A DNA stretch of 42,357 nucleotides from an uncultured Lachnobacterium sp. (GCA_900543445.1 UQRC01000024.1:1-42357), one strand, 5' to 3'; shown: positions 24,557 through 32,956, counted from the first letter of the stretch. Notes: generated by a model from the letters alone, not told the origin. Program-made: numbers and translations.

Positions 24557-24639
24557 TTATTATTTGTCACCGGTTTTGATGACCTGCGCATGCATCAGCA
24601 TGTCGCAATATTTCATGAGTTATTAATGAAATTTGGTAA

Positions 24640-26034
24640 TTACTGCTCGTTAGCCAGTGCCCACTGATCAGCCCATCCATCAACGAATGCTGTAACAACG
24701 TCATCCCAGCTTCCCTCACCTGCTGTATAAGCAGTAAGAGCAGATACAACATCAGCTCTCCATGTATCTACGTTTGGAGTAGCGTTGAAGCTCCATGCTA
24801 CAGAAGTCTTTCCAGCTGACATTAAAGCGTTAGAAGCCTGTGCGAAAGCGTTCTTTGTCTCATAATCACCAGTAAATGTATCGAATGGAGCTGTAAGTCC
24901 CATAGCGTTTGTGATAGCGTCACGACCTTCGTCAGAAGTAATGCACCACTCAAGGAAGTCTAATGAAGCATCAATATCTTCCTGATCAGCCTTCTGGTTG
25001 ACTGCCCAATAGTTCTCTGTACCTACGCAAAGACCCTGATTTTCATCATCAACACCAAAGTAGATTGGCATCATTGATAAGTCTTCGGCTGTAACTGTAT
25101 AACCGTTATCAGGATTTGTAAGTGGTGCGAACTCCCAATCACCATTCTGATAGAAGACTGCCTCACCCATACCAAGCTCTGCCTCTGCATTTAATGCACC
25201 AGAGTTCAATGTCTTAGGATCTGCTGCTGAATCGCTTGTGTACATATCCCAAACAGCCTTAAAGTTGTCAAGATACTTACCTGTAATCTTCTCTTCACCA
25301 GCGGTAAGATCTGCACCGTCATCCTTGAACTCATAGTACAGTGGCATATTTGCAAGATGTCCTGAGAATCTCCATGAAGATCCATCATCAAGACCAGCGG
25401 AAGCAAATGCCTCTGTAAGATTGGTTCCAAGTGCATCGTTGATCTCATCAACTCTTGAATTGATATCATCTGCAACTGCCTTTAAAGTATCAAAATTGTT
25501 AATCTCGTCAACAGACTTAACAACTGCTCCATCCATTCCGCAGTAGCCTTCCAGAATGGTCTTGTTGTAAATAAGTCCATAGCACTCATAACAGTTTGCC
25601 ACACTGACAACCTTGTCGCCGTTCTTGAGTGCAAGGGACTTATCTGTTAAGTGATCGTAGAGTGCTGTGTCAGAAAGATCCATTGTGTAGTCTTCCCAAG
25701 TCTTAGCTGCTGCTGAGTTACCTACTGTAAAGATTGTAGGAGCCTCTGCCTTAGCCATCTCGGCCTGTAATGTTGTATTGTACTGTCCGTCTGCTGCAGT
25801 AAGTACTGTTACATCAACACCTGTCTGATCTGTATAAGTCTGAGCTAAGTTCTGCCAAGCCTCATCTGTCTCAGGCTTGAAGTTTAATAAGTAAACAGAA
25901 CCTGTAGCTGCGGTCTTATCGCCAGCCTGTGTTCCATCGTTGCTGTCACTGCTTCCACCGTTTCCGCCGCAGCCAGCCAACATGGTTGCTGCCATTGCTG
26001 ATACTAACAATACTGATACCAATTTCTTCTTCAT
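24640..26034 (-). CDS. Sugar ABC transporter substrate-binding lipoprotein
   Basis: 464 aa, AGGAGG before the ATG. Lipoprotein signal with lipobox LAGC (Cys22), then a Gly/Ser/Asp-rich linker, then a CUT1-type solute-binding fold (VYLLNFKPETDEAWQNLAQ, FYQNGDWEF, WAVNQKADQEDIDASLDFLEWC). Several Trp/Tyr residues (W276-region, YFGVDDENQG) could stack on sugar rings. No glycosidase in the operon indicates the sugar, so the ligand is unknown. First gene of the operon. Confidence 0.93.
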   Translation of the reverse strand: MKKKLVSVLLVSAMAATMLAGCGGNGGSSDSNDGTQAGDKTAATGSVYLLNFKPETDEAWQNLAQTYTDQTGVDVTVLTAADGQYNTTLQAEMAKAEAPTIFTVGNSAAAKTWEDYTMDLSDTALYDHLTDKSLALKNGDKVVSVANCYECYGLIYNKTILEGYCGMDGAVVKSVDEINNFDTLKAVADDINSRVDEINDALGTNLTEAFASAGLDDGSSWRFSGHLANMPLYYEFKDDGADLTAGEEKITGKYLDNFKAVWDMYTSDSAADPKTLNSGALNAEAELGMGEAVFYQNGDWEFAPLTNPDNGYTVTAEDLSMMPIYFGVDDENQGLCVGTENYWAVNQKADQEDIDASLDFLEWCITSDEGRDAITNAMGLTAPFDTFTGDYETKNAFAQASNALMSAGKTSVAWSFNATPNVDTWRADVVSALTAYTAGEGSWDDVVTAFVDGWADQWALANEQ

Positions 26035-26076
26035 ACTCGTTTTCCCTCCTAAAAAATTTAATGAGTAATCAATCTT

Positions 26077-26112
26077 GGAAACGTTTCCGAAAATGTTCTC
26101 GGTAACGTTTTC
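26077..26112 (-). promoter_or_regulatory. Twin LacI/cre-type operators of the sugar ABC operon
   Basis: GGAAACGTTTCC (26077-26088, perfect palindrome) and GGTAACGTTTTC (26101-26112), centres 24 bp apart, both downstream of the -10. They fit a LacI-family repressor; with flanks they also come within about one mismatch of the CcpA cre consensus. Confidence 0.7.
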
Positions 26113-26121
26113 AGTAAGGTA

Positions 26122-26150
26122 ACTATATACCCAACGATGTGGTTTGACAA
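26122..26150 (-). promoter_or_regulatory. Promoter of the sugar ABC operon
   Basis: Minus strand: TTGTCA (26145-26150), 17-bp spacer, TATAGT (26122-26127), directly upstream of the twin operators. Confidence 0.7.
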
Positions 26151-26202
26151 GTAGGCAATTTCGTTTTTGTAGACTATTCTAAATTTGCGGGGATATTTTT
26201 GT

Positions 26203-26233
26203 GCACAATTAAATATAAAAAAGCACAATTAAA
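26203..26233. repeat. 11-bp direct repeats upstream of the sugar operon promoter
   Basis: GCACAATTAAA at 26203-26213 and 26223-26233, period 20 bp (about two helix turns), 55-85 bp upstream of the -35. Possible binding site for an activator; otherwise this gap is AT-rich and empty. Confidence 0.4.
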
Positions 26234-26285
26234 AACAAGAATCATAAAAACAAATGGATTTTATTAAAATTCCGATTGGAAAAAG

Positions 26286-26350
26286 CGATAGGAAAAAGAA
26301 AAAGCCGGCTGACGTCCGGTAGCTTCTATGCTACCTGCCTTGTCACCCGA
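26286..26350 (-). terminator. Branched terminator of the 42-aa gene
   Basis: Minus strand: GTCGGGTGAC pairs with GTCAGCCGGC (9 of 10), enclosing a second hairpin GGTAGC-atagaa-GCTACC, then TTTTTCTTTTT. It starts within a few nt of the small ORF's stop. Confidence 0.8.
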
Positions 26351-26352
26351 CT

Positions 26353-26481
26353 TTAGTATCTGCCCGTTACAAAACGCATAAACGAAACCGGTTTGCGTCC
26401 GCAGAGTCTGGTCCGTTGTACATAATCTTTATAGAATTGAACTACCTGCACAAAGGACATTGTTGGATCGATTGTACGCAT
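26353..26481 (-). CDS. 42-aa small protein with its own promoter and terminator
   Basis: Forty-two codons from ATG at 26481 to TAA at 26353, with a near-perfect RBS (AAAGGAGGTG, 6 nt before ATG). The peptide begins MRTIDPTMSFVQVVQFYKDY, continues VQRTRLCGRKPVSF and ends MRFVTGRY. It is basic (9 Arg/Lys, 3 Asp), has one Cys, two amphipathic helix-like segments and no TM or signal peptide. A promoter lies 33-61 bp upstream and a strong terminator follows the stop, so it is an independent transcription unit. No family recognised; possible roles are a nucleic-acid- or protein-binding regulator, or an sRNA that also encodes a peptide. Confidence 0.75.
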   Translation of the reverse strand: MRTIDPTMSFVQVVQFYKDYVQRTRLCGRKPVSFMRFVTGRY

Positions 26482-26513
26482 ACTCAACACCTCCTTTATC
26501 TCTTTTCGGCGTT

Positions 26514-26542
26514 AGTATAACACCCTCTTTGGTAAAAATCAA
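26514..26542 (-). promoter_or_regulatory. Promoter of the 42-aa gene
   Basis: Minus strand: TTGATT (26537-26542), 17-bp spacer, TATACT (26514-26519), between the helicase stop and the small gene. Confidence 0.7.
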
Positions 26543-26596
26543 TAAAAAACGTGTAAAGTTTTTGTGCAAAATCCCATACAAAACAAAATTTTTCGA

Positions 26597-28195
26597 TTAT
26601 CGGGCATTTGCCGGCTCAACATTGACGGACTTACCCTTGATTTTGACGTTCTTCATAGCGTGGAGAACATCCTTACCATACTCCTGCGGCACTTCCACGA
26701 ATGTATAATTGTCATACATATCGATCGCACCAACCAGTTTGCCCGGAATCTTTGCCTCTCCCGCAACCGCGCCTAAGATGTCACCCGGACGGATACGCTG
26801 GCTTTTACCGATATTGATGAAAAGGCGTACCATGCCTTCCTCTGCACCGGTATCTCCGGATAACGCATCGTCCATATCGCGATCTTCCTTAGAAAGTTCC
26901 ACTCCGCCGATCGCCTGCTTCAAGAAAGCTGCTGCGATATCCATTGCTGTATAATCGCTGTTGTTGACCTGGCGCTCGATCAGATCGATCATGTCGTTCA
27001 AGTGTCCATCCTCGATGATCTGTCCGATTTCATCCAGGATCTTCTCTGCCTTGATCTCAGCCACATCATCGGAGGAAGGGATCGGCTGCGCCTTGATCTT
27101 CGTCTTACAGTAGCGCTGGATCTCTTTGAGTTTGTAGACTTCCTTGCCTTTGACGAAACTGAACGCGCGTCCGGTTCTTCCGGCACGACCTGTACGGCCG
27201 ATACGGTGTACATAATATTCATTATCCTGCGGCAGATCATAGTTAAATACTGCCTCGACATCGTCAACATCGATTCCGCGCGCTGCCACATCCGTAGCGA
27301 TCAGAATATCGCATCGTCCGCTTCGGAAACTCTTCATCACGCGGTCTCTCTGCTGCTGCTTCATGTCTCCGTGAATGCCTTCCGCTGCGTAGCCTCTTCC
27401 CTGCAGCTCAGAAGCAAGCTCATCGACCATACGCTTCGTGTTGCAGAATACAAGGGAAAGCTTCGGATTGTAATAATCCAGCAGACGTGTCAGCACATCC
27501 ACCTTGTCGTTGCGGCGCACGTCATAATAATACTGATCAATGCTCGGAACCGTCAGTTCCTTTTTTGTCACTTTGATCGTCTTTGCATTCTTCTGATACT
27601 TCTTGGTAATCTCCAAGATCGGCTTCGGCATCGTTGCGGAAAAAAGCACGGTCTGCCGGTTCTCATTCTCTACATAAGAAAGGATCGTCTCGATATCCTC
27701 GCGGAATCCCATGTTGAGCATCTCATCTGCCTCATCGAGAACAAACGTGTCAACATAGTCGCAGCGGATCGTCTTGCGGCGCAGATGATCCATGATACGT
27801 CCCGGCGTTCCGATGATGATCGTTGCGCCACCCTTTAATGCCTTGATCTGGCGGGTAATATCCTGTCCGCCGTACACCGGAAGGACTTTAATTCCATGCA
27901 TGTATTTTGCCAGCTTGCGGATTTCCTCCGCGCTCTGGATTGCAAGCTCTCTTGTCGGCGAAAGCACGATTGCCTGTGTCTTCTTATTGTTCGGGTCTAC
28001 CTTCATTAAAAGAGGGATTCCGAAAGAAGCCGTCTTACCGGTTCCGGTCTGTGCCTGACCGATCACATCCACTCCGCTCATAACAACAGGAATCGCCTGC
28101 GCCTGAATCGGAGTTGCCTCCTCGAATCCCATCTCTTTGATTGCCCGCAGAAGCTGCGGGTATAAATTTAATTCTTCAAATCTAACTGTTTCCAT
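26597..28195 (-). CDS. DEAD-box RNA helicase with DbpA-type RNA-binding domain
   Basis: 532 aa. Q motif at 5-35, motif I AQTGTGKT (48-55), PTRELA (80-85), TPGR (130-133), DEAD (154-157), SAT, and the second RecA domain with RGIDVDDVEAV and HRIGRTGRAGRTG. The C-terminal ~75 residues (VRLFINIGKSQRIRPGDILGAVAG...) form the DbpA/CsdA RRM-like domain that guides helicases to structured RNA such as 23S rRNA. It probably acts in ribosome assembly or cold-adapted RNA unwinding. The GGDEF gene lies 42 bp upstream in the same direction. Confidence 0.95.
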   Translation of the reverse strand: METVRFEELNLYPQLLRAIKEMGFEEATPIQAQAIPVVMSGVDVIGQAQTGTGKTASFGIPLLMKVDPNNKKTQAIVLSPTRELAIQSAEEIRKLAKYMHGIKVLPVYGGQDITRQIKALKGGATIIIGTPGRIMDHLRRKTIRCDYVDTFVLDEADEMLNMGFREDIETILSYVENENRQTVLFSATMPKPILEITKKYQKNAKTIKVTKKELTVPSIDQYYYDVRRNDKVDVLTRLLDYYNPKLSLVFCNTKRMVDELASELQGRGYAAEGIHGDMKQQQRDRVMKSFRSGRCDILIATDVAARGIDVDDVEAVFNYDLPQDNEYYVHRIGRTGRAGRTGRAFSFVKGKEVYKLKEIQRYCKTKIKAQPIPSSDDVAEIKAEKILDEIGQIIEDGHLNDMIDLIERQVNNSDYTAMDIAAAFLKQAIGGVELSKEDRDMDDALSGDTGAEEGMVRLFINIGKSQRIRPGDILGAVAGEAKIPGKLVGAIDMYDNYTFVEVPQEYGKDVLHAMKNVKIKGKSVNVEPANAR

Positions 28196-28237
28196 TCTCT
28201 TCCTTTTCTTTGCTGGTTTCTATGCCTCCTGCTGCGC

Positions 28238-29872
28238 TTACTGCAGCGTTCCAAAAATCATATCATCGGTTTCTTTGACGTCTCCAACGCAGAAATTGTT
28301 TCTGCTGAATTTCTTTACACGATAGAGCATATTATCTGCCGAATGCAGGAAATCCCACATTTTATTGCCTTTTTTCGGAATATCCCAGCAGATTCCCTGT
28401 GATACCGTAACGATCGGCAACGCTTTCGAATAACGATGTTCCATCTGCAGACGCATCACTCTTTGCTTCAATTCCATTGCAAAAGCCACCATCTGCTCTC
28501 TCTCCACATTCTCATAAATGATGACAAATTCATCTCCGCCGTAACGCGCGCAGAAAGCATTATTCTCTGCGGCCAGCTGACGGATCACCTCTGCGATCTG
28601 CTCTAAGCAGCGGTCTCCCTGCTGATGACCATAGTTGTCATTGTATTCCTTAAAATAATCAATATCCAGAATCTCGACGGCAAGCGGAATCTCATCCGCC
28701 ATCGCCTCTGCAAACACGCGATCCGAATAATCATTCATGCGGTATCGATTCGCCATACCGGTGAGAGGATCAATCTCTGATTTCTCGTGGAGTACAATAT
28801 TTTCCTGCTCCACAAGCTGTCTCGCCTTGCGCGCTGTCTCTAAGCTCTTGCGCAGAACGATTACATTGCTGACCATCCGGTTGGTCTCCGCCTCCATCAA
28901 TTCGCTCAGTTCATAATAAAGACCTGCAGCCTGCAGGAACTCCGCATTCTGCCCATTCTTGCGGTAATATTTCATCTTCAGGGAAATGATCTTCAGCTGA
29001 AGATTGGTAATATTAAAGTTACGAACCAAAGGCTCAAGAATATCGATAATATGCCAGAATGCCTCTTCCTGATCCGCCTCGATCAAAGCGATACAGCAAT
29101 AGTAAAAATCAAAAAAGAAATCCAAAACGATCAGATTCTTCGGCATCAGTTCCATGATCATCTGGGTCTTCTCATCCCGTTGCTGCTCCATGCCCATGCG
29201 CTGGTAATACAATACCTCCACGCAACAGACAGATAACTTATCCAGCGGCATCGCACCGTCCCAATGATCCTTATGGATGCGCTCAAGGATTTCGCGCACG
29301 CGGTCCATCTGCCCCTGTTGCACCAAAGCACGCGCAAGATTTCCGTATAGGCAGATCATGTATGTATCGTACTGTTCCGGCACCTGAGTCTTCATCATCA
29401 GATCGTATGCCGTCTCAAGTACCTGCTGAGAATCCGCGTAACGTCCGCACTCATAATAGAGCACACCAAGATTAATGTTGATGATAATGCTTAAATCTGT
29501 GAAATGATAGGTTTCACAGTGATTTAATCCATTCAGGTAATAATCCAGGGCGATCGGAATATTTCCGCGGTTCAAAGCCACAATTCCCATATAATTGTAG
29601 CATCGAACCATCAGTTCCCACTCACCCGCCTGATTCAGATAAGACAACGCCTTATTCATGTTCTCAAAGAAGTGTTCCCCATCGTTGAGTCCATAATACG
29701 TCTCACCACTATAGTAATAACCGATTCCCATCAACTTACAATCATCGGTCTTCTGTCCGTATTCGATGATATCTTTCGCATATTTTAAAGTAAGTTCCGC
29801 ATTCTTTTCGCGATTCTGCAGAATCTGCTGCACCCAACGCTTAACTACATCATTGTATTCTGTAAAATCCAT
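28238..29872 (-). CDS. TPR-repeat diguanylate cyclase (GGDEF)
   Basis: 544 aa, AAAGGAGG before the ATG. Residues 1-340 are tandem TPR-type helical repeats (MGIGYYYSGETYYGLND, MGIVALNRGNIPIALDYYLNGL, LGVLYYECGRYADSQQVLETAYD), then a coiled-coil linker (about 345-380) and a GGDEF domain with the intact active site YGGDEF (445-449), metal Asp in LDIDYFKEYNDNYGH. No RXXD inhibitory site precedes GGDEF. No TM helix, so it is cytoplasmic. It should make c-di-GMP, with the TPRs sensing a protein or peptide partner. No EAL or PilZ protein is in the window. Confidence 0.9.
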   Translation of the reverse strand: MDFTEYNDVVKRWVQQILQNREKNAELTLKYAKDIIEYGQKTDDCKLMGIGYYYSGETYYGLNDGEHFFENMNKALSYLNQAGEWELMVRCYNYMGIVALNRGNIPIALDYYLNGLNHCETYHFTDLSIIININLGVLYYECGRYADSQQVLETAYDLMMKTQVPEQYDTYMICLYGNLARALVQQGQMDRVREILERIHKDHWDGAMPLDKLSVCCVEVLYYQRMGMEQQRDEKTQMIMELMPKNLIVLDFFFDFYYCCIALIEADQEEAFWHIIDILEPLVRNFNITNLQLKIISLKMKYYRKNGQNAEFLQAAGLYYELSELMEAETNRMVSNVIVLRKSLETARKARQLVEQENIVLHEKSEIDPLTGMANRYRMNDYSDRVFAEAMADEIPLAVEILDIDYFKEYNDNYGHQQGDRCLEQIAEVIRQLAAENNAFCARYGGDEFVIIYENVEREQMVAFAMELKQRVMRLQMEHRYSKALPIVTVSQGICWDIPKKGNKMWDFLHSADNMLYRVKKFSRNNFCVGDVKETDDMIFGTLQ

Positions 29873-29901
29873 TGCGTCCTCCTTTCAAAATACACCCAAA
29901 A

Positions 29902-29927
29902 GTGCTTCCCCGCGCGCGGAGAAGCAC
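29902..29927 (-). terminator. Terminator of the SpoIIQ-like gene
   Basis: Minus strand: GTGCTTCTCC...GGGGAAGCAC around GCGCGC, followed by TTTTGGG. Confidence 0.75.
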
Positions 29928-29969
29928 CATTATTGTATCAAAATTTCGCATAAAGTCAATTATTTGCTT

Positions 29970-30725
29970 CTATTCCATGGTATCCATCGGAAGTTCCGGC
30001 AAAAAGTCTTTCGGATTCACAGGTTTTCCATCCTTCTGTAATTCGAAATACAGATTGCTTCCCTCTGTGGAATAATACTTTGTCGGCTCGCTGACATAAC
30101 CGATCACCTGTCCTGCCTCCACCGTATCTCCGGTCTTGAAATTCAGTTCCTTCAGCTGTCCGTAGATTGCCGTATATCCATCGCCCAGATCCTGCTTAAC
30201 CGTACATCCGGTTACCTCATTCTCCGTAATATCCATAATTTTGCCTTTCGCTGCGGAAAACACTTTATCATTGACTGCGCCCTCTATAACAAGCGCCGGA
30301 TTGCAGCGATATTGTTCGAGTGTCGGGAAATAGATCGTCTGATCCATGCTGTAATCGAGAAGTAATTCTCCTTCGAGCGGCCATGCAATGCCTTTTTCCG
30401 TGTCAAAATGCAGAACGGATTCTGCTACGGTTGGCCTGGTCACAGGCTCTTCTTTTACGGGCTCTGCTTCCGCTTTCTTCTCGACCTTCTCTTTCTTCTC
30501 CTGCTTGGCGGTCTGCGCTTTCCTGATCTGTGCCTTCGCTTTCTTGCTGCTTTGTGCTTCAAGCTCATTGGACGCGGCGGAGAGCTGCTCCGTTGACGAA
30601 ATGCTTTGCTCCTGCGCAATCTCGTTTTTGCGCTCCTGGCCTTTTTCTGTTGCATATACACTGGCAAATCCGATCGCTCCCGCCACGAGACAGGCGACAG
30701 CGGCTACATACTGTTGTTTTTTCAT
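29970..30725 (-). CDS. SpoIIQ-like protein with degenerate M23 (LytM) domain
   Basis: 251 aa from ATG 30725 (MKKQQYVAAVACL), chosen for GGAGG upstream; the frame opens 66 bp earlier. One N-terminal TM helix (7-25), a long Lys/Glu/Ala coiled linker (27-105), and an M23-like domain (about 110-245). The zinc ligands of active M23 peptidases are gone: HxGxD is replaced by the NPALVIEG region and HxHFE by NLYFEL. This resembles SpoIIQ of clostridia, which holds the forespore-mother-cell channel. A sigma-F-like GTATA ... GGAAATACTG lies upstream, but with a 14-bp rather than the usual ~16-bp gap, so that is weak. It could instead be a wall-anchoring or amidase-activating protein. Confidence 0.7.
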   Translation of the reverse strand: MKKQQYVAAVACLVAGAIGFASVYATEKGQERKNEIAQEQSISSTEQLSAASNELEAQSSKKAKAQIRKAQTAKQEKKEKVEKKAEAEPVKEEPVTRPTVAESVLHFDTEKGIAWPLEGELLLDYSMDQTIYFPTLEQYRCNPALVIEGAVNDKVFSAAKGKIMDITENEVTGCTVKQDLGDGYTAIYGQLKELNFKTGDTVEAGQVIGYVSEPTKYYSTEGSNLYFELQKDGKPVNPKDFLPELPMDTME

Positions 30726-30846
30726 AGGGCTTTCCTCCATCATCATTTTGTCTATGATGACAGTATTTCCAGCCCCGTGAATTTTATACAAACATAAATG
30801 TTGTCAATTTGACGCTGTCGAAGTTCTATTTTTGCCTGACGGGTCC

Positions 30847-30957
30847 GGGGCAAGTCAACCATAAATGATTTTTATTCGACGTTGCCGATTTATTCTTCGT
30901 AAATAAGTATAACTCCGGCAACTGTGGATTGGCAAAATCAAATGGTTGAATTGCCCC
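30847..30957. repeat. 111-bp imperfect palindrome
   Basis: Outer arms GGGGCAAgTCAACCAT and ATGGTTGAaTTGCCCC (15 of 16 pairs); then GATTTT / AAAATC; then GTTGCCG / CGGCAAC; then an apical ATTTA / TAAAT. It fills the 281-bp gap between the SpoIIQ-like gene and rsmA. It may act as an rsmA terminator, a structured RNA or a MITE-like repeat. There is no target-site duplication I can see. Confidence 0.7.
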
Positions 30958-31006
30958 GAATCCTGTTGTTCCAAAAATATTCACCTGACAACGGCATATT
31001 GAGAAT

Positions 31007-31897
31007 TTAAGCTTCTGTAGAATTCGCTTGCTGTCTATGCCTGTTAATAATATTGGCGAGCTCGGCAAACTGCTCCAAGGAGAGTGCCTCGCCCCGGATG
31101 TTGACTGGCACCCCGAGCTCTTCAATACAGGATTGAATTTCTTCTTTGCTTAAACCGAAGCTTCCGAAATTGTTGAGTCCGTTCGCGAGTGTTTTTCTGC
31201 GCTGATTAAACGATGCGCGGATGACCTGAAACATCAGTTTTTCGTTATCGGCCTGTACGGGCGGCTGCTCGTGGCGTGTCAGGCGAATGACGGCGCTGCC
31301 GACTTTCGGCTGCGGCATAAAGCAGCTTGGCGGTACGTTTACGACGATCTCCGGCTTAGCATAATACTGGACGGCAAGTGATAACGCACCGTATTCTTTG
31401 CTTCCCGGTCCTTCCTGCATACGGTCTGCGACTTCTTTCTGTACCATGATCGTAATACTGTCAATTGGTACGCGGCTTTCAAAAAGTCCCATAATGATCG
31501 GGGTTGTGATGTAATACGGCAGGTTTGCCACGACCTTGATCGGCTTGTCGTTGTTGCGCTCCTTCGCAAGAGACGCAATATCGACTTTTAAGATGTCCTG
31601 ATTGAGCACTTCCACATTATCATATGCGGAAAGCGTGTCTTTTAGTATCGGAATCAGGTTAGTGTCGATTTCTACTGCGACAACTTCACGCGCCGCTTCG
31701 CACAGATACTGTGTCATTGTTCCGATTCCCGGTCCGATTTCTAATACAAAGTCGTCCCTCGTGATTTCCGCGGCATCAATGATCTCTTCAAGCACACGCG
31801 TATCGATCAGGAAGTTCTGTCCAAATTTCTTTTGAAAATTAAAATTATATTTCTGCAATACCTCGATGGTATTTTTCGGATTTCCAAGTGTTGCCAC
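31007..31897 (-). CDS. rsmA: 16S rRNA dimethyladenosine transferase
   Basis: 296 aa (KsgA/RsmA). SAM site LEIGPGIGT (52-60), QNFL (27-30), DILK acidic site (101-104), catalytic NLPYYI (125-130), and the C-terminal FNQRRKTLANGL region that binds 16S helix 45. It dimethylates A1518 and A1519 (E. coli numbering) of 16S rRNA in a late check of small-subunit assembly. It follows an unknown acidic protein gene by 20 bp. Confidence 0.96.
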   Translation of the reverse strand: MATLGNPKNTIEVLQKYNFNFQKKFGQNFLIDTRVLEEIIDAAEITRDDFVLEIGPGIGTMTQYLCEAAREVVAVEIDTNLIPILKDTLSAYDNVEVLNQDILKVDIASLAKERNNDKPIKVVANLPYYITTPIIMGLFESRVPIDSITIMVQKEVADRMQEGPGSKEYGALSLAVQYYAKPEIVVNVPPSCFMPQPKVGSAVIRLTRHEQPPVQADNEKLMFQVIRASFNQRRKTLANGLNNFGSFGLSKEEIQSCIEELGVPVNIRGEALSLEQFAELANIINRHRQQANSTEA

Positions 31898-31917
31898 GGT
31901 AAATCTCCCTTCTGAAA

Positions 31918-32307
31918 TTAGAATGCAGCATCAAACATCGCATACAGGAATTCATTGTACAGTCGCTGATACTCCTCATGGAAAGTTGCTGCGATATTCG
32001 AATCCTTTGTTCCGTTCATCTGCGCTTCCTCGTAGATTGCAAATGCCGTCTCATACAGATCCGGATTCTTATCGTAAAATGCCTCTGTCAGGCTGTCCTG
32101 AAACGTAAACTGTGCAGTCTGTGACAGATTCTCCATAAAATCATCCCTGCTGATGGCTCCGGCTTCCTCATAGTCCGGAATGAAGATATGCTTATCTGCG
32201 GACTTCACGAAGTCCTCATAAGCTTCCTTGACATCTTCATAGGTAAGCGGAACATAATTCTCGTTCCAATATGCGTCAAATGCTTCTCTATTCTTAAATT
32301 CTTCCAT
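31918..32307 (-). CDS. Hypothetical acidic protein upstream of rsmA
   Basis: 129 aa, all-helical and acidic (many Glu/Asp, few Lys/Arg). Features are aromatic-rich segments: FDAYWNENYVPLTYEDVKEAYEDF, YETAFAIYEEAQ and EEYQRLYNEFLYAMF. No signal peptide or TM helix, so cytoplasmic. I do not recognise a family. It lies 20 bp upstream of rsmA in the same direction and is probably cotranscribed. Confidence 0.7.
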   Translation of the reverse strand: MEEFKNREAFDAYWNENYVPLTYEDVKEAYEDFVKSADKHIFIPDYEEAGAISRDDFMENLSQTAQFTFQDSLTEAFYDKNPDLYETAFAIYEEAQMNGTKDSNIAATFHEEYQRLYNEFLYAMFDAAF

Positions 32308-32394
32308 AATGAATGATTTCCTCCGTTCCTATTATTTATTTATCGAGCATAAATCTGTTGTACTACGCGAATTGCTTTTGACCGCTTCTGGATT

Positions 32395-32808
32395 TTACAG
32401 AACCATGATCAGTGTTCCTGCGCCGATCAGCACACAACCGATCAGAGACTTCATCGTGAAATCCTCATGCAGGAATACAAATGCAAGGATCAGTGTAATG
32501 ACAACGCTTAATTTATCGATTGACACTACCTTCGATGCCTGTCCAAGCTGCAGCGCACGGTAATAGCAAAGCCAAGAAGCTCCGGTTGCCAGACCCGACA
32601 GAATCAGAAAAATCCAGCTTTTCTTGCCAATCTGTGCGATACCGTTCTGTGCATTGGTCAAAAATACCATTCCCCATGCCATCACAACTACGACAACGGT
32701 TCGGATGGCTGTCGCCAGATTCGAATTCACGCCTTCAATACCGACCTTGGCTAAAATTGAGGTAAGTGCCGCAAATACAGCGGATAATAATGCAAAAATA
32801 AACCACAT
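32395..32808 (-). CDS. Half-size EamA/DMT transporter (4 TM)
   Basis: 137 aa with four TM helices and the single EamA repeat (FALLSAVFAALTSILAKVGI ... LSGLATGASWLCYYRALQLG ... LGF-like GCVLIGAGTLIM). Full EamA proteins have ten helices, so this one must work as a dimer, as in small multidrug transporters. The substrate is unknown. Its own promoter lies upstream. Confidence 0.88.
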   Translation of the reverse strand: MWFIFALLSAVFAALTSILAKVGIEGVNSNLATAIRTVVVVVMAWGMVFLTNAQNGIAQIGKKSWIFLILSGLATGASWLCYYRALQLGQASKVVSIDKLSVVITLILAFVFLHEDFTMKSLIGCVLIGAGTLIMVL

Positions 32809-32837
32809 AACAACTTCCTCCTCACAAGTCTTTGTTT

Positions 32838-32866
32838 ATTATAGCATGTATCCTATATAATTTACA
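32838..32866 (-). promoter_or_regulatory. Promoter of the EamA-hypothetical-rsmA unit
   Basis: Minus strand: TGTAAA (32861-32866), 17-bp spacer, TATAAT (32838-32843), 30 bp before the EamA start. Confidence 0.65.
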
Positions 32867-32886
32867 TCTGCTTCAAATAAAAAAAT

Positions 32887-32919
32887 TACCCCCAGACCGA
32901 TTATATCAGTCCGAGGGTA
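32887..32919 (-). terminator. Terminator of the kinase-isomerase-transketolase operon
   Basis: Minus strand: TACCCTCGGACTGAT pairs with ATCGGTCTGGGGGTA (several G-T pairs), 3-nt loop, then ATTTTTTTATTT. It lies 38 bp past the transketolase stop. Confidence 0.85.
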
Positions 32920-32956
32920 GGTATGGGGGAAGCTACTATGAGAAACTTATCACCTT

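Noticed and set aside
26286..26400. A c-di-GMP-type riboswitch (GACGCAAA-like word and paired GGTAGC arms)
   Set aside because: The words lie partly inside the 42-aa ORF, the conserved tetraloop/receptor layout is missing, and the structure ends in a T-run right after the ORF, so a terminator explains it.
27002..27838. 278-aa plus-strand frame
   Set aside because: It is antisense to the conserved helicase motifs; no family features and no RBS.
30826..31125. 99-aa minus-strand frame across the palindrome and the end of rsmA
   Set aside because: It overlaps rsmA in another frame, has no RBS, and its second half is only the translation of the 111-bp palindrome.
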